64,000 nt of DNA from Myxococcaceae bacterium. Lineage in GTDB: Bacteria; Myxococcota; Myxococcia; Myxococcales; Myxococcaceae. The notes beneath the pieces were generated by a model, which was not told the DNA's origin, did no database searches, and saw only the letters and a list, made by a program, of their open reading frames with translations. Where the stretch lies: assembly GCA_017881265.1 (NCBI GenBank), contig JADGRA010000066.1, positions 62,001-126,000 of the forward strand. Direction: 5' to 3'. A program made the position numbers and the translations under genes. Of the stretch, positions 16,719 to 26,054 are shown piece after piece. Every line of letters begins with the position of its first letter. Within the stretch, counting starts at the first letter, position 1.

Positions 16719-17723
16719 GTGAAGCCAGCGCAGCGCATGGTGGAGGGCAAGGCGGCGCTGCAGTTCGCCGGCGGAGCCCCGTTGCCCATGCACCCACCCA
16801 GCCCCGCGGCGCCCCGCTGGGGCGTCGCCCTCGCGCTCTTCCTCCTCTACCTCGTCTGGGGCTCCACCTACCTGGCGATGCGGGTGGCTCTCGAAGGCTT
16901 CCCGACGTTCCGGATGGGGGCGCTCCGGTTCCTCGTGGCCGGCTCGGTGCTGTTCCTCATCGCCCGGGCGCGTGGCGGACGGCTTCCCACCGCCGTGCAG
17001 TGGCGCAACTCGCTGTTGGTTGGCACGCTGCTGCTGGCGGTCGGCAATGGCGGGGTGGCCTACGCCGAGCAAACGGTGGGCTCGGGCCTGGCTGCGCTCG
17101 TCGTTTCCGGCATGCCCCTGTGGATGGCCTTCTTCTCCGGCGTCTTCGGTAAGTGGCCCTCGGCCGGTGACTGGGCGGCCCTGGGCTTGGGGGCGCTGGG
17201 CATCGTCCTGCTCAACCTGGGCAGCGACCTGCACGGAAACCCGGCCGGCATGTTCGCGCTGCTGCTGGCCTCGGCCGCCTGGGCCTTCGGCTCGCTGTGG
17301 AGCCGCCGGCTGTCCATGCCCGCCGGGGCCATGGCGGCGGCGGCGCAGATGCTAGGCGGGGGCTTGGTGCTTTTGGGTGTCAGCGTTCTCCGGGGCGAGC
17401 ACTTCGCCGGCCCGCCCTCGGCCCGCGCTGTGGGGGCGCTGGCCTACCTCGTCGTCTTCGGCTCTCTGGTGGCCTTCAGTGCCTACCTGTACCTGCTCGC
17501 CCGGGTGCGCCCCACCGTCGCCAGCAGCTACGCCTACGTCAACCCGGTGGTGGCGATGCTTCTGGGGGCCGCCCTCGGCGGCGAGGCGATGCCGCCCGTC
17601 GCGCTGCTGGCGACCCCCCTCATTCTGGCTAGCGTGGCGGTGGTGCTGCGTCCGCGCAAGGCCGTACCGGCGTCGCAGCCGCAAGCGGGCGCGCCGTCGG
17701 CCGCCGTGGCCGTCCGCCGCTAG
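16719..17723 (+). CDS. EamA/DMT-family exporter
   Basis: A 334-residue protein with ten predicted transmembrane helices in two EamA repeats. The first repeat starts FLLYLVWGSTYLAMRVAL and holds FRMGALRFLVAGSVL; the second has SSYAYVNPVVAMLLG. This resembles the YedA/RhaT-like drug/metabolite transporters that export amino acids or small metabolites. The GTG at 16719 has GGGAGG five bases upstream; ATG codons at 16737 and 16788 remain possible starts and would drop a non-hydrophobic leader. It is divergent from the glucosidase across 246 bases in which I see no clear promoter. Confidence 0.87.
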   Translation: MKPAQRMVEGKAALQFAGGAPLPMHPPSPAAPRWGVALALFLLYLVWGSTYLAMRVALEGFPTFRMGALRFLVAGSVLFLIARARGGRLPTAVQWRNSLLVGTLLLAVGNGGVAYAEQTVGSGLAALVVSGMPLWMAFFSGVFGKWPSAGDWAALGLGALGIVLLNLGSDLHGNPAGMFALLLASAAWAFGSLWSRRLSMPAGAMAAAAQMLGGGLVLLGVSVLRGEHFAGPPSARAVGALAYLVVFGSLVAFSAYLYLLARVRPTVASSYAYVNPVVAMLLGAALGGEAMPPVALLATPLILASVAVVLRPRKAVPASQPQAGAPSAAVAVRR

Positions 17724-17789
17724 GCTACAGTCCCCCCCACAGGGCTGCTGCTGGCCCGCGGAAAACCCCTGCCAGGAAGACGCTCGTCC

Positions 17790-18764
17790 TTGCGCCCGCT
17801 GCTGCTCGGCTTGGTCGTGCTTTGGCTGCTCGGGCGGCCGGCCACGGCCGCGCCCTCAGACGCCGGGGTGCAGGTGGCCTGCGTGGCGGAAAACGTCTGC
17901 ACCCTCGTCCAGCCCCTGTCGTCATCGGGCGGCGTCCAGACGGTGGCTCTGCTGGAACACGCGGTGCCCCACGCGGACGCCAGGCAGCCCTTCGCGGGGT
18001 GGTTTGGCTGGAGCCACGCCCCGGCCGCCCTGCGCGAGCGCGTCCTTCGCGGGGGGTCCGTGCGCCTGGAGCGGACCACCGAGGCGGGAAGCTTCCTCCT
18101 CAGGACGGTGCCAATGGTGCGGTTGGCCGAGGAAGGGGACGCGCTCCTCGTCTTTCTCACCGTCGACCCGCTCCGCACCGGGACGGCAGCGGAGCTCCCG
18201 GAGCCCATTGCGCTGGCGCAGCAGCGGGGACTTCTCACCCCGGAACAGGAAGCCCGGGTGGCGCGCGAAAGCCAGGCGCAGCGCGCCCGCACCAAGGCGC
18301 TTTTGGACGCCTGGGACGCCTTCACCCGTGCGCCGGGGAACCACGCGGCCCGCGCCCGGCTGGTGGACGCGCTCGGCGGCGACACCACCTCGCTCGACCC
18401 GGACACCTTCCTCACCGCCGACCAGCGGACCGCCCTGCGCCGGGCCGGTCTGGCCCTGGAGGGCCGCATTCTCCTCGAGGATGGCCCCGGGCCGGGCATC
18501 GCCTTCCGGCTGCGGGTGGAGGCCGTCCCACTCGAGCAGGTGGCCCGCGAGTGGAACGCCGGCCTGCGTGCCCTGGTGAACCCCCTGGAGCGCGTCCCCC
18601 GCCCCCTGCTGCTGGTGGCCCCGGGCCGCCGTCACGAGGAAGTCAGCTTCACCCTGGACGTGAAGGACGGCGAGGAGTCCCGGATGTCGCAGGTGGTGCG
18701 CCGGCTGCTGGCCGTGCCAGGCCTCTCCACCGACGGCAAGGAGCTGCCGCCGCCCGGCCTGTAG
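17790..18764 (+). CDS. Secreted protein of unknown function
   Basis: No family recognised. The 324 residues begin with a signal peptide (MRPLLLGLVVLWLLGRPATAAP, cleavage near residue 21). Two Cys (ACVAENVC) follow the cleavage site and could form a disulfide. The middle is helical and charged (LLTPEQEARVARESQAQRAR) and the last third is beta-rich. The start codon is a TTG with only a weak GGAAG upstream, so the exact start is uncertain. It precedes the M1 peptidase on the same strand by about 70 bases. Confidence 0.6.
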   Translation: MRPLLLGLVVLWLLGRPATAAPSDAGVQVACVAENVCTLVQPLSSSGGVQTVALLEHAVPHADARQPFAGWFGWSHAPAALRERVLRGGSVRLERTTEAGSFLLRTVPMVRLAEEGDALLVFLTVDPLRTGTAAELPEPIALAQQRGLLTPEQEARVARESQAQRARTKALLDAWDAFTRAPGNHAARARLVDALGGDTTSLDPDTFLTADQRTALRRAGLALEGRILLEDGPGPGIAFRLRVEAVPLEQVAREWNAGLRALVNPLERVPRPLLLVAPGRRHEEVSFTLDVKDGEESRMSQVVRRLLAVPGLSTDGKELPPPGL

Positions 18765-18832
18765 AGGAAGGCGACAACTAACCTTTTGCACGGCCGCGCG
18801 GAAGCAGGCAATGTCGCGCGCTTCCTCTGCCC

Positions 18833-20914
18833 ATGCCCCTCCTCCCGACCGTGGTTGTGGTTACCCTGTTGTCTGCTGCACCCGCCCCCGCCCGCTTCGA
18901 CGCTGACGGGAAGGCCATCGGTGAGCCCCTCAGCGACCGCATCGCCTCGTACGTCATCGACGCCCGCCTCGACCACGAGGCGCGCAAGCTGACGGGCCAC
19001 GAGACGGTGACGTGGGTGAACCGCAGCGCCGAACCGCAGTCCACCCTGTGGTTCCACGCGTACTGGAACGCCTTCAAGAACGCGAAGTCGACGTTTTACC
19101 GGGACGCCGAGGATAAGCAGGGCTTCCGGGACGAAACGCTGGCGAGCGGCCGCTACCCGAAGCGCAAGCCCGACGAGTGGGGGTGGATGAAGCTAACGCG
19201 CGCCGTCCTTCCGGACGGGACGGACCTGCTGCCTTCCTTGCGCTGGCAACACCCGGACGACGACAACACGGACGACCAGACGGTCTTCACGCTGAGCTTG
19301 CCGCACCCGGTTCCGCCCGGGGACACCATCACCTTCGAGCTGGCGTGGGAGTCGCGGGTGCCGCGCGCCGTGGCCCGGGCCGGCTACAGCGGCGACTACT
19401 ACCTCATCGGGCAGTGGTTCCCGAAGCTGGCCGTGCTGGAGGTGCCGCCCACCCGCGGCGTCACGCAGCCCAGGTGGAACGCCCACCAGTACCATTCCAA
19501 CAGCGAGTTTTACGCGGACTTCGGGACGTACGACGTCTCGCTCACCGTCCCGGCCCGCTTCGTCGTCGGCGCGACGGGCGTCCGCACGGGGCGGTCGGAG
19601 AATCCCGACGGTACCCTCACGCACCGCTTCCACCAGGATGACGTCCAGGAATTCGCCTGGACGGCCAACCCCAGGTTCATCGAGGTGAAGGACATCTTCC
19701 GGGAGGACGGGCTACCGGAAGTGGCGCTCTCCGTCTTCGTCGAGCCGCAGTACCGCGCCACGGCTGACCAGGTGCTCGCGGCGCTGAAATCCTCCCTCAG
19801 CCACTACGGACGCTGGTGGTACCCCTACCCCTACCCGCATGTCACCGCGGTGGCACCGCCCAACACCGAACACGCCAGCGCGACGGGCGGCATGGAGTAC
19901 CCGACGTTCTTCACGGTGAGCAGCCGGCGCGACCCGGTGCCAGGCAAGGACTTCAGCCTGTGGGGGGTCACCACACACGAGTTCGGCCACGGCTACTGGA
20001 TGGGGCTGGTCGCCTCCAACGAATTTGAGGAGGCGTGGATGGACGAGGGCATCAACAGCTATGCCAACGGCAAACTCATGGACGCCGAAGGCATCCGGTG
20101 GAATCTCGCCGAGATTCTCGGCCAGCCGCTGCGCACGCTGGTGGGTCCCCTCATCAAGTCCGCCATGTCGGTCTGGGACTTCGCTCGGGCCAGACGGACC
20201 TACGACTCGCCCATCGTCCGGGTCTCGTGGAAGTACCGCACCAACATGGACTACGGGGAGAACTCCTACGATCGACCGGCGCTCGCGCTCCGGCAGCTGG
20301 AGCTGACGCTGGGGCCGGAGGTGTTTGCCAACGTCATGCGCACCTACGTCCAGCGCTGGGCCTTCAAGCACCCCACCACCTCCGACTTCTTCGCCGTGGC
20401 CAGGGAGGTTTCGGGACGCGACCTCTCGGGCTTCGAGCAGACGTTTTTCCACGGCACCGCGGGCCTCGACCTGGCTGTCAGCGACATCTCCTGCGCCACG
20501 GAAGCGGAGACGACGGCCGGCGCCTTCGACGACGACAAGGGCAACCCCGTCCCTCGCGACTGGAAGGAGCCCGCTTCCAAGGACACGGCGCCGGTGCGTT
20601 GCACGGTAACGGTGGAGCAGCGGTCCCCGGTGGCCCTTCCGGCCACCGTCCGCGTCACCTTCGAGGACGGCTCCGTCGTCGACGAGACGTGGGACGGGAA
20701 GAATACCTGGGCCAAGTACACTTACCTGCGCACCGGCAAGAACGGGCGCGTCCGGGAAGCGCGCATCGACCCAGGCGGCGTCAACCAGCTCGACGCGGCG
20801 CGGGTGAACGACGCCCGCTCGAGACGCGTCACCGGTCACCCACCCACCGCGCTTGCCGGCTTCCTGCTGTACGTCGGCCAGCTCGCCACCACCCTGTTCG
20901 GCGCGTTTCTCTAG
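18833..20914 (+). CDS. M1-family zinc metallopeptidase, secreted
   Basis: A 693-residue protein with a signal peptide (MPLLPTVVVVTLLSAAPAPA), an N-terminal aminopeptidase-N-like beta domain, and a thermolysin-like catalytic domain. The exopeptidase signature appears as GGMEYPTFF (the GAMEN equivalent), followed by HEFGH (H382, E383, H386) and the third zinc ligand E405 in EEAWMDEG with the exact 18-residue spacing. A C-terminal hydrophobic segment (ALAGFLLYVGQLATTLFG) may hold it in a membrane. It probably cleaves N-terminal residues from peptides outside the cytoplasm. The next gene begins 18 bases downstream. Confidence 0.9.
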   Translation: MPLLPTVVVVTLLSAAPAPARFDADGKAIGEPLSDRIASYVIDARLDHEARKLTGHETVTWVNRSAEPQSTLWFHAYWNAFKNAKSTFYRDAEDKQGFRDETLASGRYPKRKPDEWGWMKLTRAVLPDGTDLLPSLRWQHPDDDNTDDQTVFTLSLPHPVPPGDTITFELAWESRVPRAVARAGYSGDYYLIGQWFPKLAVLEVPPTRGVTQPRWNAHQYHSNSEFYADFGTYDVSLTVPARFVVGATGVRTGRSENPDGTLTHRFHQDDVQEFAWTANPRFIEVKDIFREDGLPEVALSVFVEPQYRATADQVLAALKSSLSHYGRWWYPYPYPHVTAVAPPNTEHASATGGMEYPTFFTVSSRRDPVPGKDFSLWGVTTHEFGHGYWMGLVASNEFEEAWMDEGINSYANGKLMDAEGIRWNLAEILGQPLRTLVGPLIKSAMSVWDFARARRTYDSPIVRVSWKYRTNMDYGENSYDRPALALRQLELTLGPEVFANVMRTYVQRWAFKHPTTSDFFAVAREVSGRDLSGFEQTFFHGTAGLDLAVSDISCATEAETTAGAFDDDKGNPVPRDWKEPASKDTAPVRCTVTVEQRSPVALPATVRVTFEDGSVVDETWDGKNTWAKYTYLRTGKNGRVREARIDPGGVNQLDAARVNDARSRRVTGHPPTALAGFLLYVGQLATTLFGAFL

Positions 20915-20932
20915 AGGAAAGGCCCCTTCCAC

Positions 20933-22033
20933 GTGCGGACTCTCCGCGCCATTCCCGCTGCCCTTCTGAAGGGCTTCTCCGAGTGGCAGACGCTGCTCGT
21001 TCTTCTGTGGATGTCGCTGCTCTGCGCCGGCATCGCCGTGCTTCCCGACTTCGGCAGCCTCTTCAAGTACTACGGGCACGCGCCGCTGGCGGAGGGCAGA
21101 CCGCTGCTGTCCAAGGAATTGCTGCTGGGCATGGGGCAGGCGTTCCCGCCCGGAGGCAATCCCTTCGCGGCGTTCCCCGTCGCCTACCTCGTCGCCATCC
21201 CCCTCACCCTCTTCCTCACCGGGGGCGTGGTGTGGCGGGCGTGGACGGTGGACAAGTTCCGGCTCTCGGAATTCATTGCCGAGTGCGCGCGCATGTTCGG
21301 CCGTGTGGTCCGGACGCTTCTGTGGAGTCTGCTGGTGCTCGCGGTGTGCGCTGGCGTCGTCGCGGGTACCGCCGCCCTGCTGCATGCCGTGCACCGGGAC
21401 TCACTCTTCAGCGTGCCGCGCGCGCATTGGATGGACGAGCGCCCCGTCACCGGCTGGGCGATGGCGCACCTGCTCCTCTTTACTGTGCTGTGGGCGCTCT
21501 GGCGCTTGACGCTGGACACCTCGCGTGTCCTCGTCCTGGTGGAGGAGTTGCGGCAGACGCGCCAGGCGGTGTGGCGCGCCTTCCTCCTCGTGTTGCGCTC
21601 GCCCGCCGCCTGGGCGGCGTACGCCATTCTCGGCTTCGCCGAGGGATGTGCGGTGCTGCTGATGATGCGGGTGCACGCCGCCCTACCCGAGGGCAACACG
21701 GCGCTGGCCTGGCTCGCGCTGCTGGTGGCGCAGCTGGTGGTGCTGGTGCGCGCGGGGTTCCAGGTCTCCACCACCGCCTTTGCTGCGGAACTCATCCGCC
21801 ACGCCCAGGCCGTCCCCTCTCCGGCGGTGCAGCCGTCCACCGCGCCGGCGGCCAGCGCCGCCCCCGCCGGCGAGGCGCTCGCCACGGCCGAGGCCGCAGC
21901 GGCTGACGGCGAGCCCTTCGAGTTGCTCACCGCCAAGGAACCACAGCGCACCGGCTCCACCTCAGAAATGCCGCTGGTGGATGCCGACCTCGTCGAGGAC
22001 GAGCCTGGCGGCGGAGGCTCCGGCCCGGGCTGA
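20933..22033 (+). CDS. Polytopic membrane protein of unknown function
   Basis: A 366-residue protein with about six hydrophobic segments (roughly residues 22-42, 85-103, 125-150, 178-195, 222-245 and 258-278). The C-terminal 85 residues are a disordered Ala/Pro/Glu tail. The topology resembles small DUF-type integral membrane proteins, but I do not recognise a family. Start is GTG, with GAGGAAAGG about ten bases upstream. It lies 18 bases after the M1 peptidase, suggesting one transcript; it converges on the acyl-CoA dehydrogenase gene. Confidence 0.65.
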   Translation: MRTLRAIPAALLKGFSEWQTLLVLLWMSLLCAGIAVLPDFGSLFKYYGHAPLAEGRPLLSKELLLGMGQAFPPGGNPFAAFPVAYLVAIPLTLFLTGGVVWRAWTVDKFRLSEFIAECARMFGRVVRTLLWSLLVLAVCAGVVAGTAALLHAVHRDSLFSVPRAHWMDERPVTGWAMAHLLLFTVLWALWRLTLDTSRVLVLVEELRQTRQAVWRAFLLVLRSPAAWAAYAILGFAEGCAVLLMMRVHAALPEGNTALAWLALLVAQLVVLVRAGFQVSTTAFAAELIRHAQAVPSPAVQPSTAPAASAAPAGEALATAEAAAADGEPFELLTAKEPQRTGSTSEMPLVDADLVEDEPGGGGSGPG

Positions 22034-22073
22034 CGCCGGCCGGGGCCGCGTCAGGGAAGGCCGGGCCGGGCGG

Positions 22074-23267
22074 CTACACCAGCAGCGGCAGCTTTCCGGT
22101 GAGGTAGTCCCGCGCCACCACGCCGAGGTGCACTTCATCCGGCCCGTCGGCAATGCGCGCGGCGCGCGCACTCCGGTACCAGAGTGCGAAGGGCATGTCC
22201 TCGCTGTAGCCCAGGCCCCCATGCATCTGGATGGCGTCGTCCAGCACCTTGCACAGGGTGCGGGCCACGTGTGTCTTGGCAATGGAGGCGTAGGGGCGGG
22301 CTTCCTTGGTGCGGCCCTGGGCGAGAAGCCAGGCGCAGTGCCACGTCATGAGGTTGCCCGCGTGGACGGCGCTGGCCCCGTCGAAGAGCATGGCCTGCAT
22401 GGCCTGGTGCTGAGCCAGCAGCTTGCCGAAGCTGAGGCGGCTGGTGAGGTAGGCCTTGCACAGCTCGAGGGTCCGGTCGGCCAGCCCGAGCCAGCGCATG
22501 CAGTGGGTGAGGCGCGCCGGGATGAGGCGGGCCTGGGCCAGAAGAAAGCCCTCCCCCACCTCGCCGAGGAGGGCCTCCTCCGGGACGCGCGCGCCCTCGA
22601 AGCGAAACTCGGCCTCCCGGTGGGCCAGCAAGTCGGGCCCCAGTGTCTTGATGTCCCGCACGTGGGTGACGCCGGGCGCGTTGCGCTCGACGATGAAGAG
22701 GGACGCCCCTGTCCTGGCGTCCTCCGACGTCCGCGCCATGACGATGAGGAAGGAGGCGCGGCCGCCACCGGTCGAGTACCACTTGTGCCCGTCGATGCGC
22801 CAAACGCTGCCGTCCTTCACGGCCCGGGTGCGGAGGTTGGAGGGGTCCGCGCCGGCGCCGGGCGCTGGCTCGGTCATGCAGAAGGCAGACGTCATCTCGC
22901 CGCGGGCCAACGGGCCCAGCCACCGCTCCCGCAAGGCGGGACTAGCCTTCTGCAGCAGCAGGTCCATGTTGCCCTGGTCCGGGGCGTCGCAGTTGAAGAC
23001 GCGCGCCCCGACGGGGGAACGGCCCATCTCGCGAAACAGCGTGCACATGCCGAGGATGCCCAGGCCGCGGCCCCCGTACTCCGCCGGAAGGTGGGGGACG
23101 AAGAGACCCGCCTTCCGGGCCACCTGCTGCAGCTGCTTCAACGTGCCGTCCTGGCCAGCGGCATCCTCCCGGATGACGTCGTTCTCTTTGGGGAGGACGC
23201 GTTCGTCCATGAAGGAACGGATTTCGTGACGAAGGGCGGCAAGGTCGGGAGAAAGGGAGAAGTCCAT
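22074..23267 (-). CDS. Acyl-CoA dehydrogenase family protein
   Basis: A 397-residue FAD protein of the acyl-CoA dehydrogenase fold: N-terminal helical domain, central beta domain (CMTEPAPGAGADPSNL, KWYSTGGGRASFLIVMAR) and C-terminal four-helix domain ending with the MHGGLGYSED and LWYRSARAARIADG motifs. This subgroup resembles ACAD10/ACAD11-type dehydrogenases, which act on long or hydroxylated acyl-CoAs. It is the third gene of an operon after a phosphotransferase and DUF6285; such a kinase partner is found with ACAD10/11 and suggests handling of hydroxy-acyl substrates. Confidence 0.92.
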   Translation of the reverse strand: MDFSLSPDLAALRHEIRSFMDERVLPKENDVIREDAAGQDGTLKQLQQVARKAGLFVPHLPAEYGGRGLGILGMCTLFREMGRSPVGARVFNCDAPDQGNMDLLLQKASPALRERWLGPLARGEMTSAFCMTEPAPGAGADPSNLRTRAVKDGSVWRIDGHKWYSTGGGRASFLIVMARTSEDARTGASLFIVERNAPGVTHVRDIKTLGPDLLAHREAEFRFEGARVPEEALLGEVGEGFLLAQARLIPARLTHCMRWLGLADRTLELCKAYLTSRLSFGKLLAQHQAMQAMLFDGASAVHAGNLMTWHCAWLLAQGRTKEARPYASIAKTHVARTLCKVLDDAIQMHGGLGYSEDMPFALWYRSARAARIADGPDEVHLGVVARDYLTGKLPLLV

Positions 23268-23269
23268 GG

Positions 23270-23665
23270 TTAGCCCTCAATGTCCGGGGAAGTGTCGAAG
23301 CGTGGGCTGAGCGCGCTCAGCGTGTCAGAGAGGGTGCTGCGAAGGTGCGCCCGCAGGGCGGCGTCGTCGGGCAAAGCCTCCCCGCGCCGCAGGCGGTCCG
23401 TCAGCGCGGCGTTGAGGGTCCGGAGGGCGGCGCCGGTGTCCGCCGGGGGCACGGCGACATCCGGGAGGAGGGCGCGAAGGCGCAGCAGCTCAGCCGCGGC
23501 ATGCGGCTGCCGCACCTCCAGCTCGGCCGCCAGGGTGGAGGCCAGGTGCGCTGCGATGAGGACGCGGAAGGCGAGGCGCTTGTCGGTCACCGTCGGCTGA
23601 AGCTCTTCGAGAAGAAAGCGCGCGAGCGCCTCCAGGACCGCGCGGGGTGCAGGTCGTTCCTGCAT
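23270..23665 (-). CDS. DUF6285-type protein
   Basis: A 131-residue, mostly helical soluble protein (AVLEALARFLLEELQPTV; FRVLIAAHLASTLAAELEV). It matches my recollection of DUF6285 proteins, which sit between a phosphotransferase and an acyl-CoA dehydrogenase gene, exactly as here: six bases after the phosphotransferase stop and two before the dehydrogenase start. I infer an accessory subunit of that pathway; no catalytic residues are evident. Confidence 0.7.
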   Translation of the reverse strand: MQERPAPRAVLEALARFLLEELQPTVTDKRLAFRVLIAAHLASTLAAELEVRQPHAAAELLRLRALLPDVAVPPADTGAALRTLNAALTDRLRRGEALPDDAALRAHLRSTLSDTLSALSPRFDTSPDIEG

Positions 23666-23671
23666 GGGCCG

Positions 23672-24688
23672 CTAGCCTCCCTGCTCCAGGAGGCGAAGGG
23701 CCTCCCACTCCATTTCCGGCGCTCGCCGGGCGATGGCCACATATTCCAGGTCCGACTCTTCGCCGGACAGGTAGCGCTCGCCCTGGTGCACGCTGCCGGC
23801 CGCCCAGCGGACGTTGCCCATCACCTCCCACCAGTGCACCGCTTGTGGCGCGACGCGGTGTCCGCTGGCGCGCGCGTAGGCCTCCAGAAAGGCCTCGCGC
23901 GACGTCAAGCCACCCGCGGGAAGCGCGTTCTGGCCGAAGCGCCAGTCCCGCACACACAGCCAGCCAATGTCCTCGGCCGGTGTCCCCCAGCGCGCGAATT
24001 CCCAGTCCAGCACCGCTGCCAGCCCACCGGCGGTGACCAGAAAATTCCCGGTGCGGAAGTCTCCGTGCAGCAGGCAGCTGGGCGCCTCCCGCGGCGCGTC
24101 TGCGACCAGCCAGCGAAAGGCGTACTCCAGCGCGGGGTGCGGCTCGCGAAGTCCGTCCAGCATTCCCCGGACGAAGGCCAGGCCCCCCTGCACCGGCCCG
24201 CCCAGCACCTGGCGCAACGGCAGCGTGGGGGCGCTCTCGGGCGTCACGGTGTGCACGCGGGCAAGGGCCTGGGCCAGCTGCTCGGGCAGCTGCTGGCGGG
24301 CGCGGGCCAGCTCAGGCGCCTTCACGACACGCCGGCCGATGGCCTCCCCGTCCACCCAGTCCATGAAGTAGGCCCAGGCGCCCGGCCGCACCAACCCTTC
24401 GGTGAGGTGATGCACTGACGGCGTCGGAACGCCGGCGGCTCGCGCCGCCTGCACCACGGCAAACTCCTCGCACCGGCCAAGGCTGGCCGGAAGCGGAAGC
24501 CGCGCATCGCTGCGCAGCACCAGGCGCAGAGGTCCGTTGGCGGTGGAGAGCTCCACCCGGTGCATCTCCTGGCAGGCGCCGCCGGCCAGGGGCGCCATGG
24601 CCACCACCTGGACGTCCCTGCCCCGCGCCTCCTGGAGGAAGGCTTGCACCCGACCGGCAAGCGCTTTGTCGTGCACCGAGGCGGCCAT
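23672..24688 (-). CDS. Phosphotransferase family protein (APH/ACAD10-like kinase)
   Basis: A 338-residue kinase of the aminoglycoside-phosphotransferase fold. The catalytic loop is LLHGDFRTGNFLV (Asp in HGD, Asn in GN) and the metal-binding Asp is in AVLDWEFARWG. The N-lobe has the glycine-rich LAGGACQEMHRVEL segment. In this operon (phosphotransferase, DUF6285, acyl-CoA dehydrogenase) it most likely phosphorylates a hydroxyacyl-CoA or similar intermediate rather than an antibiotic. Start at ATG 24688; the frame continues upstream without a better candidate. Confidence 0.85.
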   Translation of the reverse strand: MAASVHDKALAGRVQAFLQEARGRDVQVVAMAPLAGGACQEMHRVELSTANGPLRLVLRSDARLPLPASLGRCEEFAVVQAARAAGVPTPSVHHLTEGLVRPGAWAYFMDWVDGEAIGRRVVKAPELARARQQLPEQLAQALARVHTVTPESAPTLPLRQVLGGPVQGGLAFVRGMLDGLREPHPALEYAFRWLVADAPREAPSCLLHGDFRTGNFLVTAGGLAAVLDWEFARWGTPAEDIGWLCVRDWRFGQNALPAGGLTSREAFLEAYARASGHRVAPQAVHWWEVMGNVRWAAGSVHQGERYLSGEESDLEYVAIARRAPEMEWEALRLLEQGG

Positions 24689-24763
24689 GCCTCCGCTCTC
24701 TAGCCTGGCGGCGGCCGGCCTGCACGCATGCACCGTTGGCTTGGGGCCCTGGGGGCACCTCCG

Positions 24764-25984
24764 TCACAGGGGGACGCGGAAGCCCACGCGCGCCCCACCG
24801 CCCGACCGGTTCTCGGCAAAGGCCTGGCCCCCGTGCGCCTCGGCGATGCGCCGCACCAGCGCCAGGCCAAGCCCCAGCCCGGTCTGTTCCCCCTGCTTGG
24901 AGGTGGTGCCGCGCCGGAAGGGTTGAAACGCCTCGGCGGATTCGCCCGCAGCGAAGCCCGGCCCGGAGTCTTCGACGGAGAAGACAAGCGCACCACCCTC
25001 CTCGTTGACGTGCAGGGCAGAGACTCCGCCGCCGTGGCGCCGCGCGTTTTCCAGGAGGTTGGCCAGCCCCCGGCCGAGCAGCGTCGGGTCGCCCTGGAGC
25101 GTCCGACGAACGGCGTCCACGTGGAGCAGGGTGGAGGGCAGCCCGGCGCGCTCTAGCGCGCGCGCCGCGACGTCCCGAGCGTCCAGGGTGACGCGGCTGA
25201 GCGCTGCGAAGTCCATCCGCGCGCTGGCCAGCAGCTCGCCCACCATTCGGTCCATCTCCACCACCTCGCCCTCCACCTCGTCCAGGGTCCGGCCCGTCTC
25301 GGCTCCGCTGCGGCCGAGCTCCAGCAGCAGCCGCACCCGCGCCAGGGGCGTCCGCAGTTCGTGCGAGACGCCGGCGAGGAGCTCACGCTGGTCGCGCAGC
25401 TGCCGCTCGATGCGGCTCGCCATCTCGTTCATCACGCTGGCCAACTCTCGGACTTCTGCCGTGCCGTGCACCTGGGCGCGGGTGGACAGCTTGCCCTCCC
25501 CCAGGGCCCGGGCGACCCGCGTCAACTCGGCCAGCGGCCACGCAATCCCCCGCGCCACGCGCCCCGCTGCGGCCCACAGCATGCCGAAGAGGAGGCAGAG
25601 GACGAGCACCAGCTTCCACCACTCCCGGGAGGGGCCGGCGTCGATGCGCACGTAGCCCACCAGCGCTCCCCCCACCTCGACGGGGGCCAGCAGGTCGGTG
25701 CGCGCGGGCGGCGGCCCGTAGCGTTCCAGGCGCTGGTGCATGCTGTCCTCCAGCTGCACCGCCCAGCCCAGCCCCTCGGCGAGGTGCGCCGCCCAGGCCG
25801 CCCGTCCCCCTGGACTCGTCCACACCTGGGCCGCCTGCCAGGACAGCAACTCCACCGCGCCCCGCAGCCGGGTCCGGCCGGGCCCCTCGAGGTGGCCAAG
25901 GCCGGAGAGCGCGACCGCGACGACCACGCCGGTGATGAAGATGGAGGCACCGAACCACAGGAACAGCCTCCGCTGAAGGCGCAT
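24764..25984 (-). CDS. Sensor histidine kinase (EnvZ/CpxA type)
   Basis: A 406-residue membrane kinase: transmembrane helix 1 (residues 8-28), a periplasmic loop of about 90 residues, helix 2 (125-140), HAMP (144-198), a dimerisation helix with the phospho-acceptor H208 in AGVSHELRTPLARVR, and an ATPase domain with NLLENARRHG (N box), VEDSGPGF and GLGLGLALV (G boxes). The start is taken at ATG 25984, just before helix 1; the frame extends upstream into the regulator gene. It lies 70 bases after the response regulator and is its likely partner. Confidence 0.9.
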   Translation of the reverse strand: MRLQRRLFLWFGASIFITGVVVAVALSGLGHLEGPGRTRLRGAVELLSWQAAQVWTSPGGRAAWAAHLAEGLGWAVQLEDSMHQRLERYGPPPARTDLLAPVEVGGALVGYVRIDAGPSREWWKLVLVLCLLFGMLWAAAGRVARGIAWPLAELTRVARALGEGKLSTRAQVHGTAEVRELASVMNEMASRIERQLRDQRELLAGVSHELRTPLARVRLLLELGRSGAETGRTLDEVEGEVVEMDRMVGELLASARMDFAALSRVTLDARDVAARALERAGLPSTLLHVDAVRRTLQGDPTLLGRGLANLLENARRHGGGVSALHVNEEGGALVFSVEDSGPGFAAGESAEAFQPFRRGTTSKQGEQTGLGLGLALVRRIAEAHGGQAFAENRSGGGARVGFRVPL

Positions 25985-26054
25985 CCGGCCCCGCCGCCGG
26001 TACCGGCGGTGCTCGCCTCCCCAACCGTGCTGGTGGCGCCGGGGCACAGAAGGC

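Noticed and set aside
23672-24688. Aminoglycoside resistance kinase
   Set aside because: Operon context with DUF6285 and acyl-CoA dehydrogenase favours a metabolic kinase; the APH fold alone does not imply antibiotic resistance.
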